Positions 25,919 through 35,793 of a stretch of 60,145 nt of DNA are shown one piece after another. How positions within the stretch are numbered: the stretch's first letter is position 1; each line of letters begins with the position of its first letter. The stretch is from the NCBI GenBank assembly GCA_949288065.1, contig CASEIL010000009.1, forward strand, positions 1 to 60,145. The letters run 5' to 3'. Origin of the DNA: an uncultured Phascolarctobacterium sp. Its GTDB lineage: Bacteria; Bacillota; Negativicutes; Acidaminococcales; Acidaminococcaceae. Position numbers and translations under genes: made by a program. The notes beneath the pieces were generated by a model. The model was not told the DNA's origin. It made no database searches and saw only the letters and a program-made list of their open reading frames with translations.

Positions 25919-27985
25919 TTACTGCTGTTCTTTGCGTTCGGCAATAATTTTTTCAGCCATTTTTTGCGGTACATCTTCATAATGGTCAAACTTCATTTCA
26001 AAGGTGCCCAGGCCCTGGGTCAGCGCACGCAGGTCAACGGCGTATTCGGTAATTTCTGCATAAGGCACCTGTGCTTTAATACAGCCCATGCCGTCCTCAA
26101 GGCTTTGCATGCCCAAAATGCGGCCGCGCTTGCTGTTCAGGTCGCCGATAACGTCGCCCATCATGCTTTCAGCGCAGTATACGTCAAGGTTGTAAACAGG
26201 CTCCATCAAAACCGGTTTAGCAGCTTCCATAGCCTTTTTAAAGGCGATGTTGGAAGCAACCTTAAACGCCATTTCCGAAGAGTCTACGGTATGGTAAGAA
26301 CCATCCGTCAGCGTAATGCGGATATCAACTACCGGATAGCCTGCCAGCACGCCGTGTTCCATAGATTCGCGCATGCCCTTTTCAACAGCCGGAATGTACT
26401 GGCGCGGTACAGCGCCGCCGAAGATTTTATCAACAAATTCAAATCCGCTTCCAGGCGGCAACGGTTCCATAGTAATGATAACATGGCCGTACTGCCCATG
26501 GCCGCCGGATTGTTTTTTATGCTTGCCTTCAACATTGGTTGCCGTGCCGCGGATGGTTTCGCGGTATTCAACAATCGGTGCGCGCAGGTCGGCTTCCACG
26601 CCGAATTTGCGTTTCATGCGCTCCATAATAATTTCAATGTGCTGGTCGCCCATGCCGCTGATTAAGGTTTCCTTGGTAGCGGTGTTTCTGGTAACGATAA
26701 TCGTCGGGTCCTCGTCCATCAGGCGGTTCAGCGCCGAAGCAATCTTTTCTTCCTCGCCTTTCTTCTTGGCGTAAATAGCGCGTGTATACATCGGCAGGGG
26801 GAATGCAATGGGTTTAAAGAGTACCGGGGAGTTTTTATCGCTCAAAGTATCGCCGGTAGCGGTAAACTGCAATTTGGTGGTAACGCCAATATCGCCGGCC
26901 ACAACCTGTTTCATCGGAATCTGCGTTTTGCCGCGCATGGTAAATACCGTGCCAAAGCGCTCTTCTTTTTCGCGGCTGGCGTTGTAAACCATACTGTCGC
27001 TCTTAATACTGCCGCTGAACACCCTGAAGAAGCTCAAACGGCCAACAAACGGGTCGCTGGTTGTTTTAAACACCAAAGCAGCCATCGGCGCGTTGGCGTC
27101 GCGCACTTCTTCTTCGCCGGTTTCCGGGTTGGTAACAACAAAGTCGTTCAAAATTGCCGGGTAGGTGTAGTCAATAATGGCGTTCATTACGCGGCCCAGG
27201 CCGATATCCTTGTACGCGCTGCCGCACAGTACCGGGAAAATAATCGCCTGGCGGATGCCTTTAATCAGGCAGTCCATAATTTCCTTATCGCTGATGGTTT
27301 CGCCTTCCAGATAACGCATCATGCAATCATCGTCAGCCTCAACCGCTGCCTCAACCATTTTTTCGTGCGCCTCTTTAGCAGCTTCCATATATTCTTCCGG
27401 AATATCCATCTCAATGGAATCGTTGCCGTTAGCCTTGTAGGCCTTCATTTTGTAAATATCAATAACGCCGCAGAAGCCGGATTCCTTGCCCAAAGGCAGC
27501 TGCAACGGCAGCACGCGTTTGCCTATTTTTGCGCGCAGGTTATCTAAAATGCTGTCAAAATCGGCATTTTCACGGTCCATTTTGTTTACAAACACTATGC
27601 GCGGCAGATGCGCTTCTTCTGCCAGCTTCCAGCACTGCTCGGTGCCAACCTGTACGCCGCTGGTTGCGCACACAACAATAAGTGCGCTGTCAACCGCACG
27701 GAACGCGCCCTTAACCTCAGCCACAAAATCGGCAAAGCCCGGGGTATCAATAAAGTTAATCTTGGTGTCGCGCCATTCAACCGGTGCCAAAGTGGCATTT
27801 ACGGATACGCCGCGTTTGATTTCTTCCGGCTCGTAGTCAGTGGTGGTAGCTCCATCTTCAACCTTGCCCATTCTGGTAATTGCGCCCGAACGGTACAGCA
27901 GGCCTTCCGTAACCGATGTAGTTCCTGCCCCACCATGACCCACAATGGCCACGTTGCGAATCCTGTCTCCGGTATACTCTTTCAT
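25919..27985 (-). CDS. Elongation factor G-like GTPase with altered P-loop
   Basis: A 688-residue translation GTPase of the EF-G paralogue (FusA2-type) group. The start ATG at 27985 follows AAGGGGG at 8 bases; an in-frame TTG upstream at about 28033 with AAAGGAG is a weaker alternative. The G1 loop reads GHGGAGTTS (residues 16-24), where ordinary EF-G has GKT, so the phosphate-binding Lys22 is Thr. Other motifs are intact: DTPGFADF (G3), NKMD (G4), GSA (G5). Domains II to V follow in the usual order. This group is often not the main translocase. It is a single-gene unit between terminators. Confidence 0.9.
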   Translation of the reverse strand: MKEYTGDRIRNVAIVGHGGAGTTSVTEGLLYRSGAITRMGKVEDGATTTDYEPEEIKRGVSVNATLAPVEWRDTKINFIDTPGFADFVAEVKGAFRAVDSALIVVCATSGVQVGTEQCWKLAEEAHLPRIVFVNKMDRENADFDSILDNLRAKIGKRVLPLQLPLGKESGFCGVIDIYKMKAYKANGNDSIEMDIPEEYMEAAKEAHEKMVEAAVEADDDCMMRYLEGETISDKEIMDCLIKGIRQAIIFPVLCGSAYKDIGLGRVMNAIIDYTYPAILNDFVVTNPETGEEEVRDANAPMAALVFKTTSDPFVGRLSFFRVFSGSIKSDSMVYNASREKEERFGTVFTMRGKTQIPMKQVVAGDIGVTTKLQFTATGDTLSDKNSPVLFKPIAFPLPMYTRAIYAKKKGEEEKIASALNRLMDEDPTIIVTRNTATKETLISGMGDQHIEIIMERMKRKFGVEADLRAPIVEYRETIRGTATNVEGKHKKQSGGHGQYGHVIITMEPLPPGSGFEFVDKIFGGAVPRQYIPAVEKGMRESMEHGVLAGYPVVDIRITLTDGSYHTVDSSEMAFKVASNIAFKKAMEAAKPVLMEPVYNLDVYCAESMMGDVIGDLNSKRGRILGMQSLEDGMGCIKAQVPYAEITEYAVDLRALTQGLGTFEMKFDHYEDVPQKMAEKIIAERKEQQ

Positions 27986-28111
27986 ACATATTCCCCCTTG
28001 TTGGTAAACATTGTTGAGTTTTAATTTCTGCAAAAAATTAATATCTCCTTTAATTAACTGTAAATTTAGAAAATTATTTATTTTTAGTACCAAAACTGTT
28101 GCATAAGTAAC

Positions 28112-28144
28112 AAAAAACGGCACAGCCGTAAAAGCTGTACCGTT
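28112..28144 (-). terminator. Intrinsic terminator after the nitroreductase
   Basis: AACGGCACAGC pairs with GCTGTACCGTT (one mismatch), followed on the minus strand by TTTTTTG. Confidence 0.85.
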
Positions 28145-28158
28145 TACAAAATTTGTTT

Positions 28159-28968
28159 TTATTTAAACTCAACCTTCAAATGCTGGCGCTCAACCAAACG
28201 CTGGAACTTAACGCGCGGGTAGCCAACCATTAAAGTGCCGCAAATTTTAAACTTCGGCGGCACGCCCACCAAATCGAGCAGCGGTTTGTAGGCTGCAATG
28301 CCGCAGGTCTGAATAAAACCTGCAATAGTCGTGCCAAGGCCAATCGTCGGCGCATAAAGCTCGGCGTAAGCCCACGCCTGCTCTGCATTGCTCACGCCGG
28401 TGCGGTTAAGGCGTTTGGCAGTTGCAAAAATAAGGCACGGCGCATTGCGCGCGATAATGTCCTGCCTGCGCTCGTTATAAGCGCGCAGAACCGTAGTAAA
28501 ATAACGCTTATCGTCGCTGCCTGCGTCAATTTCCTGCTGCATCCACTCAGCGGTAGCATCGGCAATTTTGCTGATGGTTTCCTTATCGCGGATAACGATA
28601 TAATAAAGTCCCTGCGAATTGCCAGCAGTCGGCGCATAGCGGCAAACCTCAAGCAATTTGGTAATATCTTCTTCGCTGGGCGCTTCAGGCTTATAAAGGC
28701 GCACGCTGCGGCGCATACGCAAAAAGTTGTAAGCCGTTTCGCTGTCCAGCACCGGCATCGAGATAGGCTCCTGTTTTTCCAGAGGCGCATATTTGTTATC
28801 CAGCGCGCCCTTCGGGCAAATGGCAACACAATGCCCGCAGCTCATGCAGCCGCGGTCAAAATCGCACTTGGGGCCGTCCTCCCCCATGGATAAGATGCAG
28901 GACGGGCATGCTGCCACGCACAGCCCGCATTTAATACATTTTTCGGTATCAACTTTTAACAAATCCAT
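28159..28968 (-). CDS. Ferredoxin-nitroreductase fusion
   Basis: 269 residues. The N-terminal 60 residues hold two 4Fe-4S clusters: CIKCGLCVAACP at 11-22 and CMSCGHCVAICP at about 41-52. The remainder is an FMN nitroreductase-type fold with RRSVRLYKPEAPSEED, APTAGNSQG and a C-terminal VGYPRVKFQRL. Such fusions pass electrons from ferredoxin to flavin; the acceptor is unknown. ATG at 28968 follows GAGGTGACG. The hypothetical gene at 28978-29370 lies immediately upstream. Confidence 0.9.
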   Translation of the reverse strand: MDLLKVDTEKCIKCGLCVAACPSCILSMGEDGPKCDFDRGCMSCGHCVAICPKGALDNKYAPLEKQEPISMPVLDSETAYNFLRMRRSVRLYKPEAPSEEDITKLLEVCRYAPTAGNSQGLYYIVIRDKETISKIADATAEWMQQEIDAGSDDKRYFTTVLRAYNERRQDIIARNAPCLIFATAKRLNRTGVSNAEQAWAYAELYAPTIGLGTTIAGFIQTCGIAAYKPLLDLVGVPPKFKICGTLMVGYPRVKFQRLVERQHLKVEFK

Positions 28969-28977
28969 GCCGTCACC

Positions 28978-29370
28978 TCAGTCTTTAAAATAGATAAATT
29001 CCAAACCGCTGAAATCAGTTAAAAAATTAGCTTCCTTGTAAGCCTTGCCGCACAGCTCCTTGTCCTTATTCTGCGCGCCCTCGGCATTGGCAATGCCCAA
29101 ATAAGCACAGGCTGCCTGCGCGTCAAACTTCGCGGCGTTCTCCAAAAGCGCAGCCTTCTCATCGTCGCTGAAGCTGCCCTTGTTGGGGTACACATCCGTC
29201 GCCGCAATGATAAATACCAGCTGCCCGTTCTTTTTGGCAATAACATGCGGAAACAGCTGCATATTAGGGTGCATCATTTCAATCTCGTAAGCATTCGCCT
29301 CAAGGTAGCGGCTTAAAATCTGCAAGCCAAATTCGTGAATTTCTTCCTTCGTCATTAACTGCGGCATCAT
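28978..29370 (-). CDS. Hypothetical protein of about 130 residues
   Basis: No family recognised. It is soluble, with an N-terminal helix (MTKEEIHEFGLQILSRYLEA) and a beta strand QLVFIIAATDVYP, followed by FDAQAACAYLGIAN, a pattern seen in small restriction-nuclease-like or stress-type folds but without a convincing catalytic set. Two neighbouring ATGs (29370 and 29367) fit the AGGAG site equally. It ends 9 bases before the ferredoxin-nitroreductase gene and should be cotranscribed with it. Confidence 0.7.
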   Translation of the reverse strand: MMPQLMTKEEIHEFGLQILSRYLEANAYEIEMMHPNMQLFPHVIAKKNGQLVFIIAATDVYPNKGSFSDDEKAALLENAAKFDAQAACAYLGIANAEGAQNKDKELCGKAYKEANFLTDFSGLEFIYFKD

Positions 29371-29373
29371 CAA

Positions 29374-29590
29374 TCTCCTAAAATAATATATTTATATTAT
29401 ACCATGCCAGCTCAAGCTCTGCCAGTGTTTTTGACTCTCCGGTCACCACTAAACAGACAAATATTTTGTAAAATTATCATCCCCGTGCCCTGCGGCGGAT
29501 ATAGCCTTAAAATATTAAGTTTAACCTGATACAAAAAGGTATACGCCTTATAATATCGTAAAATCATAAATATTGCAACCCTTAACGCAC
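29374..29590. other. Intergenic gap without recognised feature
   Basis: About 220 bases of mixed composition between the hypothetical gene and the polC terminator. It should hold the promoter of the nitroreductase unit, but no convincing -35/-10 pair or RNA structure was found. Confidence 0.4.
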
Positions 29591-29617
29591 AAAAAATCCG
29601 GCCCCAAGGCCGGATTT
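29591..29617 (-). terminator. Intrinsic terminator of polC
   Basis: AAATCCGGCC (29594-29603) and GGCCGGATTT (29608-29617) form a perfect 10-bp stem, followed by TTTTTTG on the minus strand. It closes the long uppS-to-polC operon. Confidence 0.9.
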
Positions 29618-29637
29618 AAGAAGTTAATATTATACTT

Positions 29638-32600
29638 TTAAAAGAGGTCTATCTGGTCATTCTCCGGCAAATCGCCCAATGCTCCATACTCTGCCAGTTT
29701 CTCTATTACAGATTTTGATACCTTGGAACGCACGCGCAAATCCTCCTGCGAGATGAAGGGTACGCCTGTTTTACGCGCTTCGTCGATGCTGAGCGCCGCG
29801 CTGGTGCCGATACCGCTTAACGCGCCAAGCGGTATGCGCACGCCCTTTTCCGTCGGCAAAAAGCGTGTTGCGTGCGATTTATACAAATCAATCGGTTCAA
29901 ATTCAAAGCCGCGTTCCAGCATTTCCACCGCCAGCTCCAGATACGTTACCGTATCCTTGTCCTTGGCGTTAGCCTTCATGCCCTGCGCGTATACGTCCTT
30001 AATAAAACGCTTCATGTATTCCTTGCCGCGGGCAATATAGCTGGCATCAAATTCCGGCGCGCGCACGCTAAAGTATGCTGCATAAAACGCCTTGGGGTAA
30101 TGCACCTTGCAGTAGGCAATGCGGTACGCCATTAAAACGTAAGCAATCGCATGTGCTTTTGGGAACAGGTATTTAACCGTTTCGCAGGATTTTTTAAACC
30201 ATTCCGGCACGTTGGCTGCCTTCATGGCCTCCAGCATTTTCGGCTCCAGGCCGTTTTTGGCAGCCTTGCCCTTACGCACATACTCCATTGTTTTAAACGC
30301 TAAACTCGGCTCTACACCCATGGCGATGAGGTTCGTCATAACGTCGTCGCGCGTGGCGATGGTGTCCTCAGGCGGTTTGCCTTCTTTAATCAAATCCTGC
30401 GCATTGTTCAACCACACGTCCGTGCCGTGCGAGTAACCTGACACGCGCACTATCTGCCCAAAGTTTTTCGGCTGTACATCCTCCACCATCTGGCGTACAA
30501 AGCGGGTGCCAAACTCCGGTATGCCATAAGTGCCAACGGCGCTGTTAATCTGTTCCGGCGTTACGCCGAGCGCTTCCGTGTTGCGGAAGATGGACATCGT
30601 CGCTTCATCGCCGATAGGAATGGTAGTCGGCTTAATGTGCGTAAACTCTTCAAGCAGCTTAATAACCGTCGGGTCATCGTGGCCCAGTATATCCAGCTTA
30701 ACGAGCCTGTCGTTAATGGAATGGTAATCGAAGTGGGTAGTTACGGTAGTGCTGTCGCGCTCGTCCGCCGGGTGGTTCATCGGCGTAATATAATGAATAT
30801 CCATGTTGCGCGGCACAACCATAATGCCGCCCGGATGCTGGCCTGTTGTGCGTTTCAGCCCGGCAATGCCTTCTACAAGGCCTGCCATGTAAGCCGGGTG
30901 CTTGATAAGCCCTTTTTCTTCATAATATTTTTTCACATAGCCAAAGGCAGTTTTACTTGCCACGGTCGATATCGTACCCGCGCGGCACACGTTGTCGCGT
31001 CCGAACAGCTCTTCAGTGTATTTATGCGCCACCGGCTGATATTCACCGGAGAAGTTAAGGTCGATATCAGGAACCTTGTCGCCGTGGAAGCCGAGGAATA
31101 CGGCAAACGGAATATTGTGCCCATCGCGCCACATCGGCGTGCCGCAGTGCGGGCAGTTTTTCTCCGGCAGGTCGAAGCCGGAAGCATATTCGTTGTTGGT
31201 AAAAAATTCGCTGTAACGGCATTTAGGGCAACGGTAATGCGGCGCCAACGGGTTAACCTCGGTAATATCAATCAGCGTTGCTACAAGTGATGAACCTACC
31301 GAACCCCTGGAGCCTACCAGATAGCCGTCGTCCAAAGATTTGCGCACCAGTTTATGCGCAATAAAATACAAAATTGCAAAGCCGTTGCTGATAATAGAGT
31401 GCAGCTCGGTTTTAATTCGTTCTTCTACAATCTCCGGCAGCTTCTCGCCGTACCATTCGTGCGCCTTGTCGTACACCATTTGCGGCAGCGCTTCTACCGC
31501 ACCCGGTATGGACGGCGAATAAAGCTGGTCGCGGTCCGGCACCGGCTTAATTTTATCTACCATGTCGGCAACCTTATTCGGGTTAGTTACACAAACCTCG
31601 TATGCAACATCCTTGCCAAGGTATTCAAATTCCGCCAGCATTTCTTCCGTAGTACGGTAATACAGCGGCGGCTGCGTATCGGCGTCGCCGTAGTTCTGCA
31701 CGCCCTGCAAAATCATGCGGTACTTGCTGTCCTCCGGGTTTAAAAAATGCACGTCGCAGGTGGCAACCGTCATTTTGCCCAGCTTTTTGCCAAGCTCATA
31801 AATTTTGCGGTTGTAATTTTTTAAATCTTCAACCGTCGCCTTGCCGTCGCGCACCAAATACATATTATTGCCCAAAGGCTGAATTTCCAGATAATCATAG
31901 AACGAAGCAATTTTTGCCAGTTCTTCATCGTTTTTTCCTGCCTTAACGGCGCGGAAAAGCTCGCCTGCCTCGCACGCCGAACCTAAAATCAACCCATCGC
32001 GGTGCTCCTGTATAATGGCGCGCGGCAGCGCCGGGCGCGAGGGGCGGCTGTTGTAGTATTTTAAATGGCTGAGCGTAACCAGCTTGTACAAATTGCGCAG
32101 GCCAGTTTCGTTTTTAGCTAAAATAATAATATGGTCAAGCTGGGTTTTGGTACCCTTCTTTTTCTTAATGCTGTCAGTCGGCTCAATATCCGTGCCTTCA
32201 ATGCCGCTGTCGCTGATTAAATAGCCTTCCATGCCGAAGATGAGCTTTAAATCACTGCCTTCAGCAGCGTCGTAGCAGAACGGGAAAGCCTGCACTACGC
32301 CGTGGTCGGTAATGGCAAGCGCCTTATGCCCCCATTTAATGGCTTTTTTAACCAAGTCCTCCATCGGCGTTAAAGCGTCCATCTTGCTCATTTTGGTATG
32401 ACAGTGCAGCTCAACCCTTTTTACCTCGGCATTGTCCATGCGCTCTTCTTTTTCAAGCAGCATAATGCCCTTCGGCTCAATAGTCATTTCGTCAAAGGCA
32501 AAGCGATCGCGCTTGGCGTCGCCCATAATGCGCAGGTACACGCCCGGCTTAATAAGCTTTTTAAATTCGTGGCATTCCTCCACCTTTTCAAAAAACATAT

Positions 32601-33306
32601 TTACAAAAATGCCGTTGGTATCGTCGCTTAAATTAAAATTAAGCTTTACGCGCCCGGTGCGCAGCACGCGCTCGTTAAACGAGGTCAGTACGCCGTCCTT
32701 ATCAAAGCATTTAACAAACTGCCCTTCGATAACGACGTTGTTTTCTTCCTCCGTAATATCGCCGATAGGGCGCGGCTGACCCTTAATGCTTCTGCCCCAG
32801 ATGACGTTATTGCCTTTTTTGCCGCTGCCTGCGCCGCCGTACAAAATTTCATACGCGCGGGCAAATTCGGCGTCAGCCTCGCTGCCGCAGCTGGCGTCGT
32901 CGTAATTATAGCCTTCCAAATCGTTCTGCGGCGGCTCTTCCGGCAAGGGAATCTCCTCCGGCACAGGCTGCCCGCAGCTATCGGTAACAACAACCTCCGC
33001 TTCAGGCGGTTCCGGCGGCAAGGGCACTTCTTCTGCCTTAGGCTGCTGCCCGTTGCAGCACGCCAGTTCAACCTTATGCAAACAAAAAGCAGCGGCAAGC
33101 TTTTCTGCCACTGCCAAAGTAAGCCTTTCTTCTACCGGAGCGGCAGCCTTATACTCTATCACCCATTCGGATTGCTCCACATCGACCAAAATCTTCTGCG
33201 GACGAATAAGACGGGTATGCAAAAGGTCCGACTCCGAAAAGGACAATCCGGCTAAAAAGTCAAAAAACTTAGCTGTATCGGGAACAATGCAATATTTAGC
33301 CTTCAT
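29638..33306 (-). CDS. polC: DNA polymerase III alpha subunit, PolC type, lacking the exonuclease domain
   Basis: The 1222-residue replicative polymerase is about 200 residues shorter than usual PolC. Order: N-terminal region with an acidic Pro-rich linker (about 90-130), OB fold (about 185-280), PHP domain (H301, H303 in ELHCHTKMS; TDH at 333-335; E360; H392; C444; D518 and H520), zinc-binding Cys at 693, 696, 718 and 721, and polymerase Asp747 and Asp749 in PDIDLNFSGEYQ. In ordinary PolC a DEDD exonuclease (FDVETTG) is inserted after the FGMEGY strand; here only about 28 residues (362-389, Lys-rich) stand there. Proofreading must come from elsewhere. ATG at 33306 follows AAAGG. Last gene of the operon. 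Confidence 0.93.
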   Translation of the reverse strand: MKAKYCIVPDTAKFFDFLAGLSFSESDLLHTRLIRPQKILVDVEQSEWVIEYKAAAPVEERLTLAVAEKLAAAFCLHKVELACCNGQQPKAEEVPLPPEPPEAEVVVTDSCGQPVPEEIPLPEEPPQNDLEGYNYDDASCGSEADAEFARAYEILYGGAGSGKKGNNVIWGRSIKGQPRPIGDITEEENNVVIEGQFVKCFDKDGVLTSFNERVLRTGRVKLNFNLSDDTNGIFVNMFFEKVEECHEFKKLIKPGVYLRIMGDAKRDRFAFDEMTIEPKGIMLLEKEERMDNAEVKRVELHCHTKMSKMDALTPMEDLVKKAIKWGHKALAITDHGVVQAFPFCYDAAEGSDLKLIFGMEGYLISDSGIEGTDIEPTDSIKKKKGTKTQLDHIIILAKNETGLRNLYKLVTLSHLKYYNSRPSRPALPRAIIQEHRDGLILGSACEAGELFRAVKAGKNDEELAKIASFYDYLEIQPLGNNMYLVRDGKATVEDLKNYNRKIYELGKKLGKMTVATCDVHFLNPEDSKYRMILQGVQNYGDADTQPPLYYRTTEEMLAEFEYLGKDVAYEVCVTNPNKVADMVDKIKPVPDRDQLYSPSIPGAVEALPQMVYDKAHEWYGEKLPEIVEERIKTELHSIISNGFAILYFIAHKLVRKSLDDGYLVGSRGSVGSSLVATLIDITEVNPLAPHYRCPKCRYSEFFTNNEYASGFDLPEKNCPHCGTPMWRDGHNIPFAVFLGFHGDKVPDIDLNFSGEYQPVAHKYTEELFGRDNVCRAGTISTVASKTAFGYVKKYYEEKGLIKHPAYMAGLVEGIAGLKRTTGQHPGGIMVVPRNMDIHYITPMNHPADERDSTTVTTHFDYHSINDRLVKLDILGHDDPTVIKLLEEFTHIKPTTIPIGDEATMSIFRNTEALGVTPEQINSAVGTYGIPEFGTRFVRQMVEDVQPKNFGQIVRVSGYSHGTDVWLNNAQDLIKEGKPPEDTIATRDDVMTNLIAMGVEPSLAFKTMEYVRKGKAAKNGLEPKMLEAMKAANVPEWFKKSCETVKYLFPKAHAIAYVLMAYRIAYCKVHYPKAFYAAYFSVRAPEFDASYIARGKEYMKRFIKDVYAQGMKANAKDKDTVTYLELAVEMLERGFEFEPIDLYKSHATRFLPTEKGVRIPLGALSGIGTSAALSIDEARKTGVPFISQEDLRVRSKVSKSVIEKLAEYGALGDLPENDQIDLF

Positions 33307-33333
33307 TACCTTTACCTTTCATATCAAAAATAC

Positions 33334-34041
33334 TTAGCTTAAATTTTCTAATGTAATAATGCCGGGAATGCTTTGCAGCCCGCGCACAACGCCCTCGCGT
33401 TCAGCCTCGCGCCCCAGCTTGATGTACAGCTCAAGCACAACCTCGTTTTTCTGCGCGTTGTTTTTTATGTTTAAGGTTTTAACCTTTATATCATTTTCCG
33501 CCAGATACGAGGTTATGCTGGTAATAATGCCCGGTTCGTTTTCCGCTACAATGCGGATATAACGGCGGCCGTTGCTGGCGGCAACGCCGAAGCGTTTTTC
33601 CCACTTGCGGAACGACACCAGCGTAATCAACATAATTGCCGTTGAAATAAAACTGATAACAAACATGCCCGCGCCCGCCGCAAGGCCGATGGCAGAAACC
33701 ATCCACAGGCTGGCCGCAGTGGTAAGCCCGCGCACGGTAACGCCCTCGTGCATAATAGTGCCGGCACCCAAAAAGCCAATGCCGCTGACAACCTGCGCCG
33801 CAATACGTGCCGAATCTCTGTTGTTGGCATTGCTGATGCCGCTCACATAGCTGTCATCAAAGCCGTACATGGAAACCAGCATAATCAGTGCCGAGCCTAC
33901 ACAAACAAGTATATGCGTCCTGAACCCGGCAGGGCGGTCGCCGCTGCCGCGCTCAATACCGACAGCGCCTCCTAATACGGTTGCCACCAGCAGCCGCAGG
34001 ATCATATCCCAGTTATGGGGATTAAAAATAAACTGATCCAT
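33334..34041 (-). CDS. MgtC/SapB family membrane protein
   Basis: 235 residues from the ATG at 34041 (GGAGGTG at 8 bases). About five membrane segments with the family block LLVATVLGGAVGIERG, GFRTHILVCVGSALIMLVS and VSGIGFLGAGTI, then a soluble ACT-like C-terminal domain (IRIVAENEPGIITSITSYLAE). Members act in magnesium or acid stress, or as ATP synthase modulators; the role here is not readable. Located between proS and polC. Confidence 0.88.
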   Translation of the reverse strand: MDQFIFNPHNWDMILRLLVATVLGGAVGIERGSGDRPAGFRTHILVCVGSALIMLVSMYGFDDSYVSGISNANNRDSARIAAQVVSGIGFLGAGTIMHEGVTVRGLTTAASLWMVSAIGLAAGAGMFVISFISTAIMLITLVSFRKWEKRFGVAASNGRRYIRIVAENEPGIITSITSYLAENDIKVKTLNIKNNAQKNEVVLELYIKLGREAEREGVVRGLQSIPGIITLENLS

Positions 34042-34077
34042 AAGAGACACCTCCAAAAATTTTACTTACAGCGGATA

Positions 34078-35793
34078 TTACAGCTCTTTCAGAATATCCT
34101 TAATGCCGCCGATGCAGTCGCCTTCAAGCGGCAGATAGCGGATTTCGCCGTTTTTGCGGATTTTTACTTCCAGCTGGCCGCTTGCTAAAGTTTTAGGCCC
34201 AACTACAACCCTCAGCGGGTAACCGATTAAATCGGCGTCTTTAAATTTAACGCCCGGGCGTTCGTTGCGGTCGTCAATAACAGCCTCAACACCGGCCTTG
34301 CGCAAATCGTTGTAAAGCTCTTCTGCCTTCTGGCAGGATGCTTCGTCCTTAGTGTTAACAGGCACAACCAGCACTTCATACGGTGCAATGGCTGCAGGCC
34401 AGATAATGCCGTTTTCGTCGTGGTTCTGCTCGATAGCGGCAGCCATGGTGCGGCTTACGCCGATGCCATAGCAGCCCATAACCATCGGGCGTTCCTTGCC
34501 TTCTTCATCAAGGAAGGTTGCGTGCAGAGCGTCGCTGTATTTGGTGAACAGCTTAAACACCTGGCCAACCTCAATGCCGCGGGCCTTCACAACAGGCGCG
34601 CCGCAGTGTGGGCAGGGGTCGCCTTCCTGAATCATACGGATATCGGCAACGTAGGTTACGTTAAAATCACGTTTCGGTTCTGCGTTTACAAAGTGGTAGC
34701 CTTCTTCGTTAGCACCGCAGCAAATATTGTGCATGTTCATAACGGTGCTGTCCACAACAACGGTAGCTTTGGTTAAATCAATGCCGACAGGACCCATATA
34801 GCCGCCGACGGTGCCTGCTGCTGCCAGTTGTTCTTCGCTTGCCATTTCCAGGCTGTCCTCCAGCACGCCGCAGGTGTTAACAATTTTAATTTCGTTAACC
34901 TCGTGGTCGCCGCGCACAAAGCACAAAATTAAGCCCTTGTTGCTGTTGTAAGCAACTGCTTTTACGGAATGGTCTACCGGCAGTTTAAGGTATGCACAAA
35001 CATCGGCAATGGTCTTGCAGTCCGGCGTAACAACCTTTTCCATGTCCTTAACTTCTTCATCTGCTGCTGCCAGCGGTTTCAGTTCAGCCTTTTCAACATT
35101 GGCTGCGTAATCGCATTTGCTGCAGAATACAATTTCATTTTCGCCGCTGCCGGCAATAACTGTAAATTCGTGCGAGCCGCTGCCGCCAATCGCGCCGGAA
35201 TCAGCCTCAACCGGGCGGAAGTTCAGCCCGCAGCGGGTAAATACTTTACTGTAAGCGTCGTACATTTTTTTATAGGAAACATCAAGCCCTGCTTCGTCGC
35301 GGTCGAAGGAATAAGCGTCCTTCATAATAAATTCGCGGCCGCGCAAAAGCCCAAAACGCGGGCGTTTTTCGTCGCGGTATTTGTTCTGAATCTGGTATAC
35401 GCATAAAGGCAGCTGCCTGTAAGAGCGCACATCCTGACGGATAAGCGTGGTAACCATTTCCTCGTGCGTCGGGCCAAGGCTGAACGGTCTTTCGTGGCGG
35501 TCCATCAGTTTAAACATTTCCTGCCCGTAAACATCCCAGCGGCCGCTTTCCTGCCAGATTTCCGCAGGCTGCACAATCGGCATTAACAGCTCCTGCGCGC
35601 CGGTAGCGTCCATTTCCTCACGCACAATGTTTTCTATTTTTTTCAGCACGCGCCACGCCAGCGGCAGGTAGCTGTAAATACCCCCTGCAGCTTTGCGGAT
35701 AAAGCCTGCGCGCAGCATCAGCTGATGGCTGATAACCTCCGCTTCGGCCGGTACTTCCCTTAAGGTAGGAGCGTACATTTGCGATACTCTCAT
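34078..35793 (-). CDS. proS: Prolyl-tRNA synthetase (bacterial type)
   Basis: 571 residues, class II, with the editing insertion domain (about residues 225-400) between motifs 2 and 3. Motifs visible: [45 protein letters not shown] and [13 protein letters not shown]. The ATG overlaps the ispG stop by one base. No T-box is present upstream, as the gene lies within the operon. Confidence 0.96.
   Translation of the reverse strand: MRVSQMYAPTLREVPAEAEVISHQLMLRAGFIRKAAGGIYSYLPLAWRVLKKIENIVREEMDATGAQELLMPIVQPAEIWQESGRWDVYGQEMFKLMDRHERPFSLGPTHEEMVTTLIRQDVRSYRQLPLCVYQIQNKYRDEKRPRFGLLRGREFIMKDAYSFDRDEAGLDVSYKKMYDAYSKVFTRCGLNFRPVEADSGAIGGSGSHEFTVIAGSGENEIVFCSKCDYAANVEKAELKPLAAADEEVKDMEKVVTPDCKTIADVCAYLKLPVDHSVKAVAYNSNKGLILCFVRGDHEVNEIKIVNTCGVLEDSLEMASEEQLAAAGTVGGYMGPVGIDLTKATVVVDSTVMNMHNICCGANEEGYHFVNAEPKRDFNVTYVADIRMIQEGDPCPHCGAPVVKARGIEVGQVFKLFTKYSDALHATFLDEEGKERPMVMGCYGIGVSRTMAAAIEQNHDENGIIWPAAIAPYEVLVVPVNTKDEASCQKAEELYNDLRKAGVEAVIDDRNERPGVKFKDADLIGYPLRVVVGPKTLASGQLEVKIRKNGEIRYLPLEGDCIGGIKDILKEL

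Noticed and set aside
27986..28123. Longer EF-G-like N-terminus of 46 residues
   Set aside because: The ATG at 27985 has a strong ribosome site and opens the family-typical sequence; the upstream stretch is AT-rich leader.
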